Shown here piece after piece: positions 8,395 to 16,996 of a DNA stretch of 39,377 bases. The position numbers and the translations under genes are program-made. Position 1 is the stretch's first letter. Each line of letters opens with the position of its first letter. Source of the stretch: UBA3537 sp965658025 (lineage in GTDB: Bacteria > Bacteroidota > Bacteroidia > Flavobacteriales > Flavobacteriaceae); the NCBI GenBank assembly GCA_965658025.1, contig CBFHQL010000016.1, positions 1 through 39,377 of the forward strand, written 5' to 3'. Under the pieces are notes generated by a model. The model was not told the origin of the DNA, did no database searches, and worked only from the letters and a program-made list of their open reading frames with translations.

Positions 8395-9286
8395 ATTCTA
8401 ATTTGAGGTTTTTTTCGAATTTGTTATGAATCCAAAGGATTCCCAAGCCAAAAGCAATTGAAGCGAAAATCAAAATATTGTTCAAAACCCCTTCAACAGA
8501 AAAGGACATTCTGATGAGAATTGTAGAAATAATAAATCCTGAATTTCTAATAACTTTATGAAATTGATCAGTGTAGAAAAAGGACACTAAAAGCAGTAAA
8601 ACATCTACAATAATGAGTACCGCAAAGAATTCATCAAAAAACAAACTATTAACATCTTTGAGTACCGCCGAAAGATTTTCAGGTGCAGTATCCATTATCC
8701 AACGTCCAAAGGTGTTCAGTCCAATAAAAATAAAAATTGGAATGAGGGTTGTGGCCATAATTTTTTTAATCCTAATGAACTGCATAATTTGAGGTGTTTC
8801 GACTTGGTTGGCAACCCTGTTTTCTAAACTTTCTCTGAGGTAGGAAAATATATAGATCATAAAAAAGAGAATCAAGGCAGTGAAGATATCGTAGGTAAAT
8901 GCAATGTCATTTTTGATATCAAACCAATTGGATGATAATTCGAGGTTTGACAAGTCCTTAAAAATTCTTCTAATCACAATAAGGGTAATGATTTCGTACT
9001 GCTTAGTGATGTATGTTGTAATGGACCTTGGAAGGTAAAAAATCAATAAATACACCTCATAAATCAAAATAAATGAGAACGGCGTATAAATGGCTGCAAT
9101 AGGATTGTCAAAAAAATTAGACTCTTGAAAAACAAACAATAGATCCTGTCTTTTGAGATAAATTAAAACCAAGTGAAGCAAGAAACTCACCATGGCAATC
9201 ACTAAAATACTTTTTTCAATTTTTAGCTTTACCTTTTCAGAGAGAGCAAGATTGTAAAGTTTTTCAAACGCTAATAAATTAATCAC
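8393..9286 (-). CDS. Integral membrane protein of unknown function
   Basis: A 297-aa protein with about seven hydrophobic segments (for example around residues 28-45, 66-86, 135-152, 180-195, 215-235, 245-262 and 270-288) separated by short charged loops. No catalytic or binding motif is recognised. It stands alone between a shared terminator and a 149-bp gap, transcribed leftward. Likely a conserved flavobacterial inner-membrane protein; I cannot assign a function. Confidence 0.7.
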   Translation of the reverse strand: MINLLAFEKLYNLALSEKVKLKIEKSILVIAMVSFLLHLVLIYLKRQDLLFVFQESNFFDNPIAAIYTPFSFILIYEVYLLIFYLPRSITTYITKQYEIITLIVIRRIFKDLSNLELSSNWFDIKNDIAFTYDIFTALILFFMIYIFSYLRESLENRVANQVETPQIMQFIRIKKIMATTLIPIFIFIGLNTFGRWIMDTAPENLSAVLKDVNSLFFDEFFAVLIIVDVLLLLVSFFYTDQFHKVIRNSGFIISTILIRMSFSVEGVLNNILIFASIAFGLGILWIHNKFEKNLKLE

Positions 9287-9389
9287 AGTACATTGATTTT
9301 GAGTAGATTAATCATAAAATATGGGATTTTATAAATTTACAAAAAAAAAGTTAGACATAGATTTTAGCTCACTCCTCTGTATTTTTTGT

Positions 9390-9416
9390 TACTTTTGTAC
9401 GTACTAAATTTTGTAC
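9390..9416 (+). promoter_or_regulatory. Candidate -7 box and direct repeat upstream of TauE/SafE gene
   Basis: TACTTTTG (9390-9397) fits the -7 box. It overlaps the first of two direct copies of TTTTGTAC (9393-9400 and 9409-9416, 16 bp apart); between them GTACGTAC forms a palindrome. This could be a regulator site controlling the sulfur genes; no regulator is visible nearby. Confidence 0.35.
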
Positions 9417-9435
9417 TCAATTCTATTTCTCATCT

Positions 9436-10254
9436 ATGGAGTCCATTGAATTTTTGGGATACTGCGCAGCACTTTTAATTGGGCTTACACTCGGACTCAT
9501 TGGAGGCGGCGGATCTATTTTGGCTGTTCCTGCATTGGCCTATTTATTTTTACTTGACGAAAAATTGGCCACTGGATACTCTCTTTTTGTTGTTGGTTGC
9601 AGCGCACTGTTGGGTGGGCTGAAACAAGTTCAAAAAGGTAATGTAGATTTTAGAATTGCAGTTGTTTTTGGTATTCCTGCTATTATTAGTGTTTCTTTGG
9701 TTCGTTCATTCTTAATTCCAATCATTCCCGACGAACTATTTACTCTGGATGGCATTGTGATAACCCGACGAATGGTTATGTTTGGGCTGTTTGCTTTGGT
9801 AATGATTCCTGCTGCAATTGCGATGCTAAAATCGCCAACTCCTGTGCTTGAAAATTCGAAATCTGTGCAATCAAAATACAATTATCCCCTTATGATGCTT
9901 TTGGGAACTGTTATAGGCATGCTTACTGGTATTGTCGGCGCTGGCGGCGGATTTTTAATTATCCCATCATTATTAATTTTGGCTAAAATTGATATCAAAA
10001 AAGCCATAGGCACATCCCTTGCAATCGTTACGTTTCAATCCTTAATCGGATTCTTTTTAGGAGATGCGTTGACCATGACCATAGATTGGTCTTTTCTATT
10101 GACATTTACTTCAATAGCCATCATTGGTATCTTTATTGGGACCTTTTTGAATCATTTATTTGATGGACAAAAAATTCGGAAAGGATTTGGTTATTTCATA
10201 CTTGTGATGGCAGCATTTATTTTCTATATGGAATTCTTAACCACAACTTACTAA
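9436..10254 (+). CDS. TauE/SafE family sulfite/sulfur-compound permease
   Basis: A 272-aa inner-membrane protein with about eight hydrophobic segments and the duplicated TauE signature: GLTLGLIGGGGSILAVP near the N-terminus and GMLTGIVGAGGGFLIIPSLL in the second half. Family members export or import sulfite, sulfoacetate or other small organosulfur anions. Two YeeE/YedE sulfur transporters follow it at 46 bp (with a -7 box of their own) and 4 bp, a common trio in Bacteroidetes, so a role in sulfite or thiosulfate handling is likely. The exact substrate and direction cannot be read from sequence. Confidence 0.88.
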   Translation: MESIEFLGYCAALLIGLTLGLIGGGGSILAVPALAYLFLLDEKLATGYSLFVVGCSALLGGLKQVQKGNVDFRIAVVFGIPAIISVSLVRSFLIPIIPDELFTLDGIVITRRMVMFGLFALVMIPAAIAMLKSPTPVLENSKSVQSKYNYPLMMLLGTVIGMLTGIVGAGGGFLIIPSLLILAKIDIKKAIGTSLAIVTFQSLIGFFLGDALTMTIDWSFLLTFTSIAIIGIFIGTFLNHLFDGQKIRKGFGYFILVMAAFIFYMEFLTTTY

Positions 10255-10271
10255 GATCAATTTAATTGAAC

Positions 10272-10279
10272 TATTTTTG
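10272..10279 (+). promoter_or_regulatory. Candidate -7 box for the YeeE/YedE pair
   Basis: TATTTTTG in the 46-bp gap after the TauE gene, 21 bp before the next ATG, suggests a second start point inside the cluster. No -33 TTG at the right spacing. Confidence 0.35.
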
Positions 10280-10300
10280 TAACCAAACAGATATTAAATT

Positions 10301-10858
10301 ATGAGTTTTATACAAGAACCATGGCCGTGGTATATCTCTGGTTTTGCCATTGCTATAATTATGTTATTACTTCAACTTTTAGGCAAAAAGTTTGGCATGT
10401 CTAGCAATCTTAAAACAATATGTACCATTTGTGGCGCAGCAAAGCAAACTGATTTTTTTAAGTTTGACTGGAAAGCTCATAAATGGAATCTTTATGTGGT
10501 TTTTGGCGCAGTAATTGGGGGCTATATTGCAGCCCATTTTATGAGTAATGATAATGCTGTGCTCATCAATCCAAATACAATAACACATTTAAAAACCATC
10601 GGTTTTGAAAGTGCTGGAACTGCCTATTTACCAACTGAATTATTTGGAATACATTCATTTTCTGATCCAAAAACATTAATTCTTTTGTTTGTCGGCGGAC
10701 TCTTTGTGGGGTTTGGCGCACGCTATGCCAATGGATGTACTTCTGGTCATGCAATTTCTGGGCTGAGCAATTTACAACGCCCTTCATTAATTGCAGTCAT
10801 CGGATTTTTTATTGGAGGACTTGTAATGACTCATCTTTTATTTCCATTAATTTTTTAA
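10301..10858 (+). CDS. YeeE/YedE family sulfur transporter, N-terminal half
   Basis: A 185-aa inner-membrane protein with about four to five hydrophobic helices. It carries NGCTSGHAISGL, the conserved Cys motif of YeeE-type thiosulfate channels, and a second cluster CTICG around residues 40-47. In YeeE proteins such Cys residues relay thiosulfate across the membrane. The next gene, 4 bp away, provides the complementary half, so the two together likely form one transporter that in other bacteria is a single polypeptide. Confidence 0.88.
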   Translation: MSFIQEPWPWYISGFAIAIIMLLLQLLGKKFGMSSNLKTICTICGAAKQTDFFKFDWKAHKWNLYVVFGAVIGGYIAAHFMSNDNAVLINPNTITHLKTIGFESAGTAYLPTELFGIHSFSDPKTLILLFVGGLFVGFGARYANGCTSGHAISGLSNLQRPSLIAVIGFFIGGLVMTHLLFPLIF

Positions 10859-10862
10859 GCAT

Positions 10863-11276
10863 ATGAGAACAGTTGTATACATTATCATTGGTATTTTTTT
10901 TGGAATCACAATGTATAAATCTGAAGCCGCTTCATGGTTTAGAATTTATGAAATGTTTCGTTTCGAATCCTTTCATATGTATGGTATTATTGGCACGGCT
11001 TTGTTTGTGGGCACCGCTACAACATTTATCATAAAACGCTATGATATCAAATCGTTTTATGGAGCAACCATAAAGTTTGTCCCAAAAGACAAAGGATTCA
11101 AGAGTTACTTATTTGGTGGTGTTATTTTTGGTTTAGGATGGGCTCTAGTAGGGGTATGTCCAGGCCCAATGTATACATTGTTAGGGGTTGGATTTTTACC
11201 AATAATTGTAGTCATTATAGCAGCACTTTTAGGAACGTTTCTTTATGGACTTTTAAAAGAAAATTTACCTCATTAA
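10863..11276 (+). CDS. YeeE/YedE family sulfur transporter, C-terminal half (DUF6691-like)
   Basis: A 137-aa protein with about four hydrophobic helices and the motif GWALVGVCPGPMYTLLGVG, whose Cys-Pro-Gly-Pro is the second signature of YeeE/YedE proteins. It follows the first half at 4 bp with an ATG directly after the stop, so the two are translated together. Probable substrate is thiosulfate or a related sulfur anion, judged from the family and from the neighbouring TauE gene. Confidence 0.88.
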   Translation: MRTVVYIIIGIFFGITMYKSEAASWFRIYEMFRFESFHMYGIIGTALFVGTATTFIIKRYDIKSFYGATIKFVPKDKGFKSYLFGGVIFGLGWALVGVCPGPMYTLLGVGFLPIIVVIIAALLGTFLYGLLKENLPH

Positions 11277-11347
11277 CTACTCATTATTTTTGGGTTTAAT
11301 TCGTTGTTAATAAATAAAATTGATACATTTAAAAAAACAAATAATTC

Positions 11348-12376
11348 ATGTCAAAAATAATTGTCACAGGAGGGTGCGGATATATTGGGGCGCATACAAC
11401 CATCGCGTTGATTGAGCAAGGGTATCAAGTCGTCATTTTTGATGATCTTTCCAATGCATCTAAAGACAGCATCAGTCGAATTGAGAAAATTACAGGAACT
11501 CGACCAGAACTTTTAGTAGTTGATTTAAAAGATAAAAACAAGACAACTGCTGCTTTTGAAATTCAAAAAGATGCTTCAGCAGTAATTCATTTTGCGGCCT
11601 ACAAAGCAGTAAAAGAATCGGTTGAACAACCTTTATCCTACTACGAAAACAATTTGTTTTCGCTCATCAACACATTAGTGGCGCAACAAAAATTTGGTAT
11701 TAAAAATTTTATTTTTTCATCTTCAGCAACGGTTTATGGAGCTCCAGAATCTTGTCCTGTTACAGAAGACAGCCCTGTGCATAGGCCTTTTGCTCCTTAC
11801 GGCAACACCAAAAAAATTGCGGAAGAAATTTTGGAAGATTACACCAGAGCACACTCCGATTTTTCAACCATTAGTTTGCGGTATTTTAATCCTATTGGTG
11901 CTCATGCATCGGGAGATATTGGCGAACTACCCAATGGTGTTCCAAATAACCTTATGCCCTTCATCACACAAACTGCAGCAGGTATTCGTGAAAAACTTAT
12001 GGTTTTTGGTGATGACTACCCTACAAAAGATGGAACTGCTGTGCGTGACTATATTCACGTCATGGATTTGGCCGAGGCCCATGTGGTTGCTGTAGATCGT
12101 CTAACCCATAAAAAACAAGATAAAAACTTTGAATTTTATAATCTAGGAACAGGTACTGGATATTCCGTTTTGGAAGTCATCAAAGCATTTGAAACGCAAA
12201 ACAATTTGTCTTTAACATACGAAATAACTGCTCGCCGTGAAGGCGATGTTCCAGTTGTATTTGCCTCAACAGATTTAGCCAAAAATAAACTTGGTTGGAG
12301 CGCAAAACGCGACTTAAATTCAATGGTAAAATCTGCTTGGAATTGGGAAAAAAACTATAGAAAAGAAAAAACTTAA
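11348..12376 (+). CDS. galE: UDP-glucose 4-epimerase
   Basis: A 342-aa short-chain dehydrogenase-type enzyme interconverting UDP-glucose and UDP-galactose. Nucleotide-binding GGCGYIGAHT at the N-terminus, FSSSATVYG with the catalytic Ser/Thr, YxxxK as YGNTK, then RYFNPIGAH, DYPTKDGTAVRDYIHVMDLAEAH and YNLGTGTGYSVLEV are all typical of GalE. Length is normal (about 338-345 aa). It converges on the DUF2130 gene with only 10 bp between stops. Confidence 0.95.
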   Translation: MSKIIVTGGCGYIGAHTTIALIEQGYQVVIFDDLSNASKDSISRIEKITGTRPELLVVDLKDKNKTTAAFEIQKDASAVIHFAAYKAVKESVEQPLSYYENNLFSLINTLVAQQKFGIKNFIFSSSATVYGAPESCPVTEDSPVHRPFAPYGNTKKIAEEILEDYTRAHSDFSTISLRYFNPIGAHASGDIGELPNGVPNNLMPFITQTAAGIREKLMVFGDDYPTKDGTAVRDYIHVMDLAEAHVVAVDRLTHKKQDKNFEFYNLGTGTGYSVLEVIKAFETQNNLSLTYEITARREGDVPVVFASTDLAKNKLGWSAKRDLNSMVKSAWNWEKNYRKEKT

Positions 12377-12386
12377 AACCGTTTAA

Positions 12387-13625
12387 CTACTCATCAAAAT
12401 TAGGGTCATTTAACTCTAACAAGTTGCCAGAATCAATAGCATTTCCAGCAATCCCTTTAATATCACCAAAGAGCGCACTCAAATTTTCTTGTACTAACCA
12501 AATTTGTTTTTCCCGAGTTGCCCACATGCGATTCATCGCCTTTTTTTCTGAATTTAATTGTGTGCTCATCGTGTCGTAAGTCTCAATGATGCGTTTGATT
12601 TTTTGCGTAAAATCATTACTGGTAAGATAGTTATACAATAACTCCATTTTGTCGCCTTTATTCACTTGAACAGCTGCAACAGTCTGTGCTTTAATCAAGA
12701 CCTCACGTAACACTTTGGTTAAACTTTTAACTTCATTGAAATGACAAATCCAAACGCCATCTTTATAGTCAAAACGCTCCCAATCGTTGGGCAGAGTTTC
12801 GGTGACCAAAACGGCAATATCGCCTTTTACACGCATCTGATCTTGCTTGAGTTTATCGATCCATTTTTGGTCGAAATTTTTGGTGCGTTTACTTTCAAAA
12901 ACAATCGTTCCACACTGAATTTGTTGCGCATTGACTACCGTTTGCACCACATCGGCGCCACGAATGCCCTTGGAAACTTCAGAAATCATGTCAAAAGGGA
13001 AGGTTAGCTTTAGTAATTCTTCTAAAGCCAATTCTTGAACTTCACCTTGCATTTGCATAGACCCTTGCTCGGCTTTGCGCTTCATTTTTTCAATGAGTTT
13101 CTTTTGGTCTTCTAGTTGTTTTTGAAACTCTCGTTCTTTAAGGGCGTTGGCTTCACGTTCTTTAGCACGTGCTTTTTCTTCAATTTCTTTTTGTTTTTCA
13201 AGAAGTTGCTGTTGTACCAAAAGCTCTTGGTCTTTTGCTTTTTCTTCTAACTCTAATTCTCTTTTTTTGAGGTTGATTTCTTGTTGCTTTAGGGTGCGAA
13301 CTTCTTTGTTTTTTTCATCAAATTGTTCCTTAAGCGATTTGAGTTCTAGCTCAAAATCAGATTTTGTTTTGTTCTGAATTTTTTCTGTTTCTTGTTGAAT
13401 GCGTTGTTCTAATTTTGCCTTAAAAATTTCATTTTCTTTTTCTTTTTTAGTTTGAAATTCCAGGCGTTCCTTTTGGAGTTTTTCTTTTTCTTGGTTGAAT
13501 GCTTTAGCTTGGTCTTGAACTTTTTTTTCAAATTCTGCCTTAAAGTGTGCTTGTAGTTGTCCACTTAATGCTTCTTCTACATCAAATCCGTGACCACAAT
13601 TAGGGCATTTTATTTTATCTCTCAT
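12387..13625 (-). CDS. DUF2130 protein: coiled coil with possible PD-(D/E)XK core
   Basis: A 412-aa cytoplasmic protein. The N-terminus has a half zinc-ribbon (C7-PNC10-GHGF). Residues about 25-185 are a long Lys/Glu/Gln-rich coiled coil. The C-terminal domain has D225 in GADVVQTV and E244-S-K246 in IVFESKRTKNF, which fits the D...ExK pattern of the PD-(D/E)XK nuclease fold, followed by KGDIAVLVTETLP. This matches the DUF2130 family, whose role is unsettled. It is leftward, 80 bp downstream of the laminarin operon's last gene, and convergent with galE. The nuclease reading is inference from motif spacing. Confidence 0.8.
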   Translation of the reverse strand: MRDKIKCPNCGHGFDVEEALSGQLQAHFKAEFEKKVQDQAKAFNQEKEKLQKERLEFQTKKEKENEIFKAKLEQRIQQETEKIQNKTKSDFELELKSLKEQFDEKNKEVRTLKQQEINLKKRELELEEKAKDQELLVQQQLLEKQKEIEEKARAKEREANALKEREFQKQLEDQKKLIEKMKRKAEQGSMQMQGEVQELALEELLKLTFPFDMISEVSKGIRGADVVQTVVNAQQIQCGTIVFESKRTKNFDQKWIDKLKQDQMRVKGDIAVLVTETLPNDWERFDYKDGVWICHFNEVKSLTKVLREVLIKAQTVAAVQVNKGDKMELLYNYLTSNDFTQKIKRIIETYDTMSTQLNSEKKAMNRMWATREKQIWLVQENLSALFGDIKGIAGNAIDSGNLLELNDPNFDE

Positions 13626-13645
13626 AGGAATAGAACATATGGGTT

Positions 13646-13673
13646 CGCACGTGCGTTACGCCGAAAAGGCGTA
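13646..13673. repeat. GC-rich palindrome and hairpin between the laminarin operon and DUF2130
   Basis: CGCACGTGCG (13646-13655) is a perfect palindrome, and TACGCC-GAAAA-GGCGTA (13657-13673) is a perfect 6-bp stem. Both stand out against the AT-rich surroundings. No T-run follows on the minus strand, so it is not a classical terminator for the leftward operon; it could be an RNA stabiliser or a protein site. Confidence 0.45.
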
Positions 13674-13705
13674 CTGCAATTTAGTGAAATTTTAAAAAAG
13701 TTTAC

Positions 13706-14638
13706 CTATTTGTACGTAATTGGTTGCATGGCGAGTTTAGGCACTCGATCTACAGTAAATAAACCCCAGTGCTTTTCCGGCTCATTGGGATCTGCAGATC
13801 CTTTCCAAGGTTCATCAAAGGCTTCAAAAATAAACGTGAGGATGTTTTCTGAGGAACTCCAATGCGTAAGCGCTTTGTAATATATTTTCTGTATCTCGTC
13901 ATTTACATGCGCTACTGGTATGCCATAACCATTAGATTGTGTGGCCCATCCAGCTTCTGTAATAACAACAAGTTTGTTGGGGTATTTTTTGGCTACTGCA
14001 TCATAGTTCTGCTTTGTAAATTCCATCCCTTCATGAATGGTTTTATATTCCCAAACGGGATAGGTATGTATGGAAATAAAATCAACTTCGGCAACCAAGG
14101 GTTCTAATTTATCGAGCCATGGCACATAGTTTTCACAAAAGGTTACGGGCTGGTGTGTGTTGGCTTTTACATATTTCACATAGGAGATAACAGCATCCAC
14201 AGACACTAAGTGATCGGTCCAATCTACACAGGCCTCATTACCCACAGATAGCGTAAAAATAATTTCAGGAAATTGATTGGCTAAACCAATGAGGACATCC
14301 ATTTTCTGTTGATTATTTTTTTTGTTTTCCACTAATTGAGTAGGTGTGTAAACACCGCCACCCCATGGACAATTTGGATTATTTTCTTCTGCTTCAATAT
14401 AGGCACCAAGCATGACTTTCAAGTCCATTTTTTCTTCGCTTATGACTTCTAAAACTGTTTTGGAGTGTTCGTCACAACTGTATAGCCGAATGTATTGCCA
14501 TTGCTTTTCAATGATATATAAATCTTCTTTAACTTCGTCGTATGAAGGGTATATATGTCCTGGGCGTTGCCCGTTTCGATAGCCCGAATAGCATACTGCC
14601 GTTCCTTTGGGTACGCCCAAAACTTTTGTGTAGTTCAT
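13706..14638 (-). CDS. GH17 family beta-1,3-glucan hydrolase, no signal peptide
   Basis: A 310-aa TIM-barrel glycoside hydrolase of clan GH-A. The acid/base E135 is in SVGNEACVDW and the nucleophile E228 in VVITEAGWAT; both motifs are GH17 hallmarks. FISIHTYPVWEY and FIFEAFDEPWKG also fit. Unlike the GH17 at 19533-20819 it starts MNYTKVLGVPKG with no signal peptide, so it should act in the cytoplasm on imported laminari-oligosaccharides. It is the last gene of the seven-gene leftward operon, 24 bp after the previous GH17. A transglycosylase activity is an alternative. Confidence 0.9.
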   Translation of the reverse strand: MNYTKVLGVPKGTAVCYSGYRNGQRPGHIYPSYDEVKEDLYIIEKQWQYIRLYSCDEHSKTVLEVISEEKMDLKVMLGAYIEAEENNPNCPWGGGVYTPTQLVENKKNNQQKMDVLIGLANQFPEIIFTLSVGNEACVDWTDHLVSVDAVISYVKYVKANTHQPVTFCENYVPWLDKLEPLVAEVDFISIHTYPVWEYKTIHEGMEFTKQNYDAVAKKYPNKLVVITEAGWATQSNGYGIPVAHVNDEIQKIYYKALTHWSSSENILTFIFEAFDEPWKGSADPNEPEKHWGLFTVDRVPKLAMQPITYK

Positions 14639-14662
14639 AAGATTAAAGTTAAAAAAAAGAAC

Positions 14663-15547
14663 TTAAAATTTCAAATTTTCGTCTTTATCCCAAAGCCCCC
14701 AAAACGCACCTACATCTCCTTCTGAACCAACTTTCCAAGATTCGTCAAAAGATGAGAAGTAAAACATTTCTACGTTGTCTTCTTTAGACCATTTTTGTGC
14801 ATTGATAAAATAGCGAAGTGCATTTTCATAGGATGGATGAGCACCTTCAAGACTTGCGCCTTCACTTGGCCAACCCGTTTCTGTGATAATTACTTTTTTT
14901 CCATTGCCCGCTGCACGTGCTTGATAGAACATTTGTTTCATGTACACCAATGAATATTCTAAGCTACAGCCCTCCCAGTAAGGATAACAATTGGCTAAAA
15001 TAACATCACACGCTTCAGTGATCTTTGGACGCTCAGAAAATTCATAATAAGCATCAACATAACCGACTGGAATGTTTGGAATCTCTTTTTTTACACGGTT
15101 TATGAATGAAATAAGTTCGCTTTCTTCCAAGTCACCACGATACATAACTTCATTCCCTACAGCGGCAACATCGACAAAACCAGCTTTGCTGAGTGTGATT
15201 AGACCTTCTATCTCTTTTTCATTCACTTCGGCATCATCGCCTAACCAAGCCCCGACTAAAGTCTTTAGCCCATATTCTTTGGCGAGTTTTGGAATTTGTT
15301 CATTGCCTTCTGTACATGAAAACGTTCGAATCCATTTGGTGTAGGGTAAAATCAATTCTAATTTTCTTCGGATTTGAGCTTCAGAAATTGGATCTCCAGG
15401 TTCTTGCCCTTCTTCGTAGGGACTAAAACACAGCCCATGCATTCCCGCTTCTAGGACTGTCTGACTAAGTTTTCGGAGTTCTTTCTCGCCTAATTGATTA
15501 GTATCAATTCCGAGAAGTGATCTGTATTTTTCTTTTCTATAGGACAT
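14663..15547 (-). CDS. GH17 family beta-1,3-glucan hydrolase, no signal peptide
   Basis: A 294-aa clan GH-A enzyme. GH17 catalytic pair: E133 in AAVGNEVMYRGD and E223 in VIITETGWPSEG; YPYWEG and FYFSSFDESWK flank the sugar-binding cleft. The N-terminus (MSYRKEKYRS) is charged with no hydrophobic signal, so the enzyme is probably cytoplasmic. It is clearly diverged from the neighbouring GH17 (different length and loops), so the pair likely differs in chain-length preference rather than being a recent duplicate. It lies between the MFS importer (24 bp) and the second GH17 (24 bp). Confidence 0.9.
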   Translation of the reverse strand: MSYRKEKYRSLLGIDTNQLGEKELRKLSQTVLEAGMHGLCFSPYEEGQEPGDPISEAQIRRKLELILPYTKWIRTFSCTEGNEQIPKLAKEYGLKTLVGAWLGDDAEVNEKEIEGLITLSKAGFVDVAAVGNEVMYRGDLEESELISFINRVKKEIPNIPVGYVDAYYEFSERPKITEACDVILANCYPYWEGCSLEYSLVYMKQMFYQARAAGNGKKVIITETGWPSEGASLEGAHPSYENALRYFINAQKWSKEDNVEMFYFSSFDESWKVGSEGDVGAFWGLWDKDENLKF

Positions 15548-15571
15548 TGGTTAAGTTTTTAATTAATTATC

Positions 15572-16996
15572 TTATTTGTTTTCGTTTTTTCTTTTTGTTA
15601 ATATCGCTTTAATTTCTTTAGCTTTTTCTTCTGTGATGCTGTAATTCCACATTACAAACATAGCAATGATGGTTCCCCCCATTGGGAAAAAACAAAAGAA
15701 GGCGTGTAGTCCATCTACAGCAGATTGTTGATCAAGTGTTGCTAGATCGGGGTTAAACCCAACAACCGTTATGATGACCCCACTAAGTGCACCAGCAATT
15801 CCATAACCCACTTTTACCATCCACCAATAGATGGCGCCAAAAATTCCTTCTCTACGTTTTCCTGTATTCACCTCATCAATATCAATAACATCGGCGGTCA
15901 TAGACATCATAATTGTAAATAAACTTCCTATCCCAAATGAAAAGAAAGGTAACGCTATGATATACATCCATGGTTTTCCTGGGATGAATAAAAAATACAA
16001 CATTATATAGCCTACCAACGATATGCCTTGTGATAGCATGAACGCTTTTTTCTTTCCCATTTTTTTGGACATCCAAGCTACTGTTGGGATCACAATAAAA
16101 GTAGTCCCTAAAGCCCCTAAACACCCAAACATAGAAACCCAAATACCGCTTGCCCCTGCATCGCCGTTAAATAATTTATACACGATAACAAAAAAGGTTA
16201 AAGCCGCAACGGTGTTAAAAGCATTAAATATTAAAAATGTAGCGCCGCATAATTTTCTGAATTCTTTAATCTTAAACGCTTCCCCAAAACTGTCAAATAT
16301 CTTTTTTAGACTATTGCCAATATTAGCTGAATTTAGGGGTTCATAGTCTTCATTTAACGTGGATTTGCTTTCAATAAAAATTGCCGGTACAATAGCACAA
16401 ATAGCACAGGGTATAGCCACCCAAATGGCCAATTCGCGAACCGCAACATCTGCGGATGGAAACCAGTTTTCGTCGTACATAATGATCCAGAATAAGGGTG
16501 CGATAACCCAAGCCCATTGACCAATCCATTGAGAGATGGCCATAATATTTGTTCTTTCATGGAAATCATCGCTCATTTCATACCCCATAGCTACATAAGG
16601 AACACTGAAAATGGTGAGTCCTAAATAAAATACCAGAGACCACAAAAAGAAATACCAAAAGTTATATTCTACTCCATCAGCTTTATAAAGTTGCCACATA
16701 AAGATATAGGCAAGCCCCATAAGTATTCCGCCGATGAGAACATATTGTCGACGTCGCCCCCATTTAGACTTTGTATTATCCGAAATGAAACCCATAATAG
16801 GGTCAAGGAAAGCATCGAAAATTCTTGGGAAAAGAAAAACTAAAGACCACATCCATCCCTTGAATCCTAAGTCTTCAACTAAAACAATCATAAAAATGCC
16901 CAGAATGGCTGGAAACATTTGATTGGCCAACATACCAAAGCCAAAAGCAATTTTTTGGCCCATCGGTACTTTGTTGGTTTTAAGTGAATTATTCAT
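15572..16996 (-). CDS. GPH/MelB-type sugar:cation symporter
   Basis: A 474-aa inner-membrane carrier with about 12 hydrophobic segments. The loop DAFLDPIMGFISDNTKSKWG, followed by RRRQYVLIG, is the signature of the glycoside-pentoside-hexuronide:cation family. It presumably brings laminari-oligosaccharides (or gentio-oligosaccharides) from the periplasm to the cytoplasm, where two GH17s and a phosphorylase await. Its ATG overlaps the 3' end of the GH30 gene by 8 bp, implying translational coupling. Substrate is inferred from the operon. Confidence 0.9.
   Translation of the reverse strand: MNNSLKTNKVPMGQKIAFGFGMLANQMFPAILGIFMIVLVEDLGFKGWMWSLVFLFPRIFDAFLDPIMGFISDNTKSKWGRRRQYVLIGGILMGLAYIFMWQLYKADGVEYNFWYFFLWSLVFYLGLTIFSVPYVAMGYEMSDDFHERTNIMAISQWIGQWAWVIAPLFWIIMYDENWFPSADVAVRELAIWVAIPCAICAIVPAIFIESKSTLNEDYEPLNSANIGNSLKKIFDSFGEAFKIKEFRKLCGATFLIFNAFNTVAALTFFVIVYKLFNGDAGASGIWVSMFGCLGALGTTFIVIPTVAWMSKKMGKKKAFMLSQGISLVGYIMLYFLFIPGKPWMYIIALPFFSFGIGSLFTIMMSMTADVIDIDEVNTGKRREGIFGAIYWWMVKVGYGIAGALSGVIITVVGFNPDLATLDQQSAVDGLHAFFCFFPMGGTIIAMFVMWNYSITEEKAKEIKAILTKRKNENK

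Noticed and set aside
11694..12095. 133-aa plus-strand ORF inside galE
   Set aside because: Out-of-frame shadow of galE; no family pattern.
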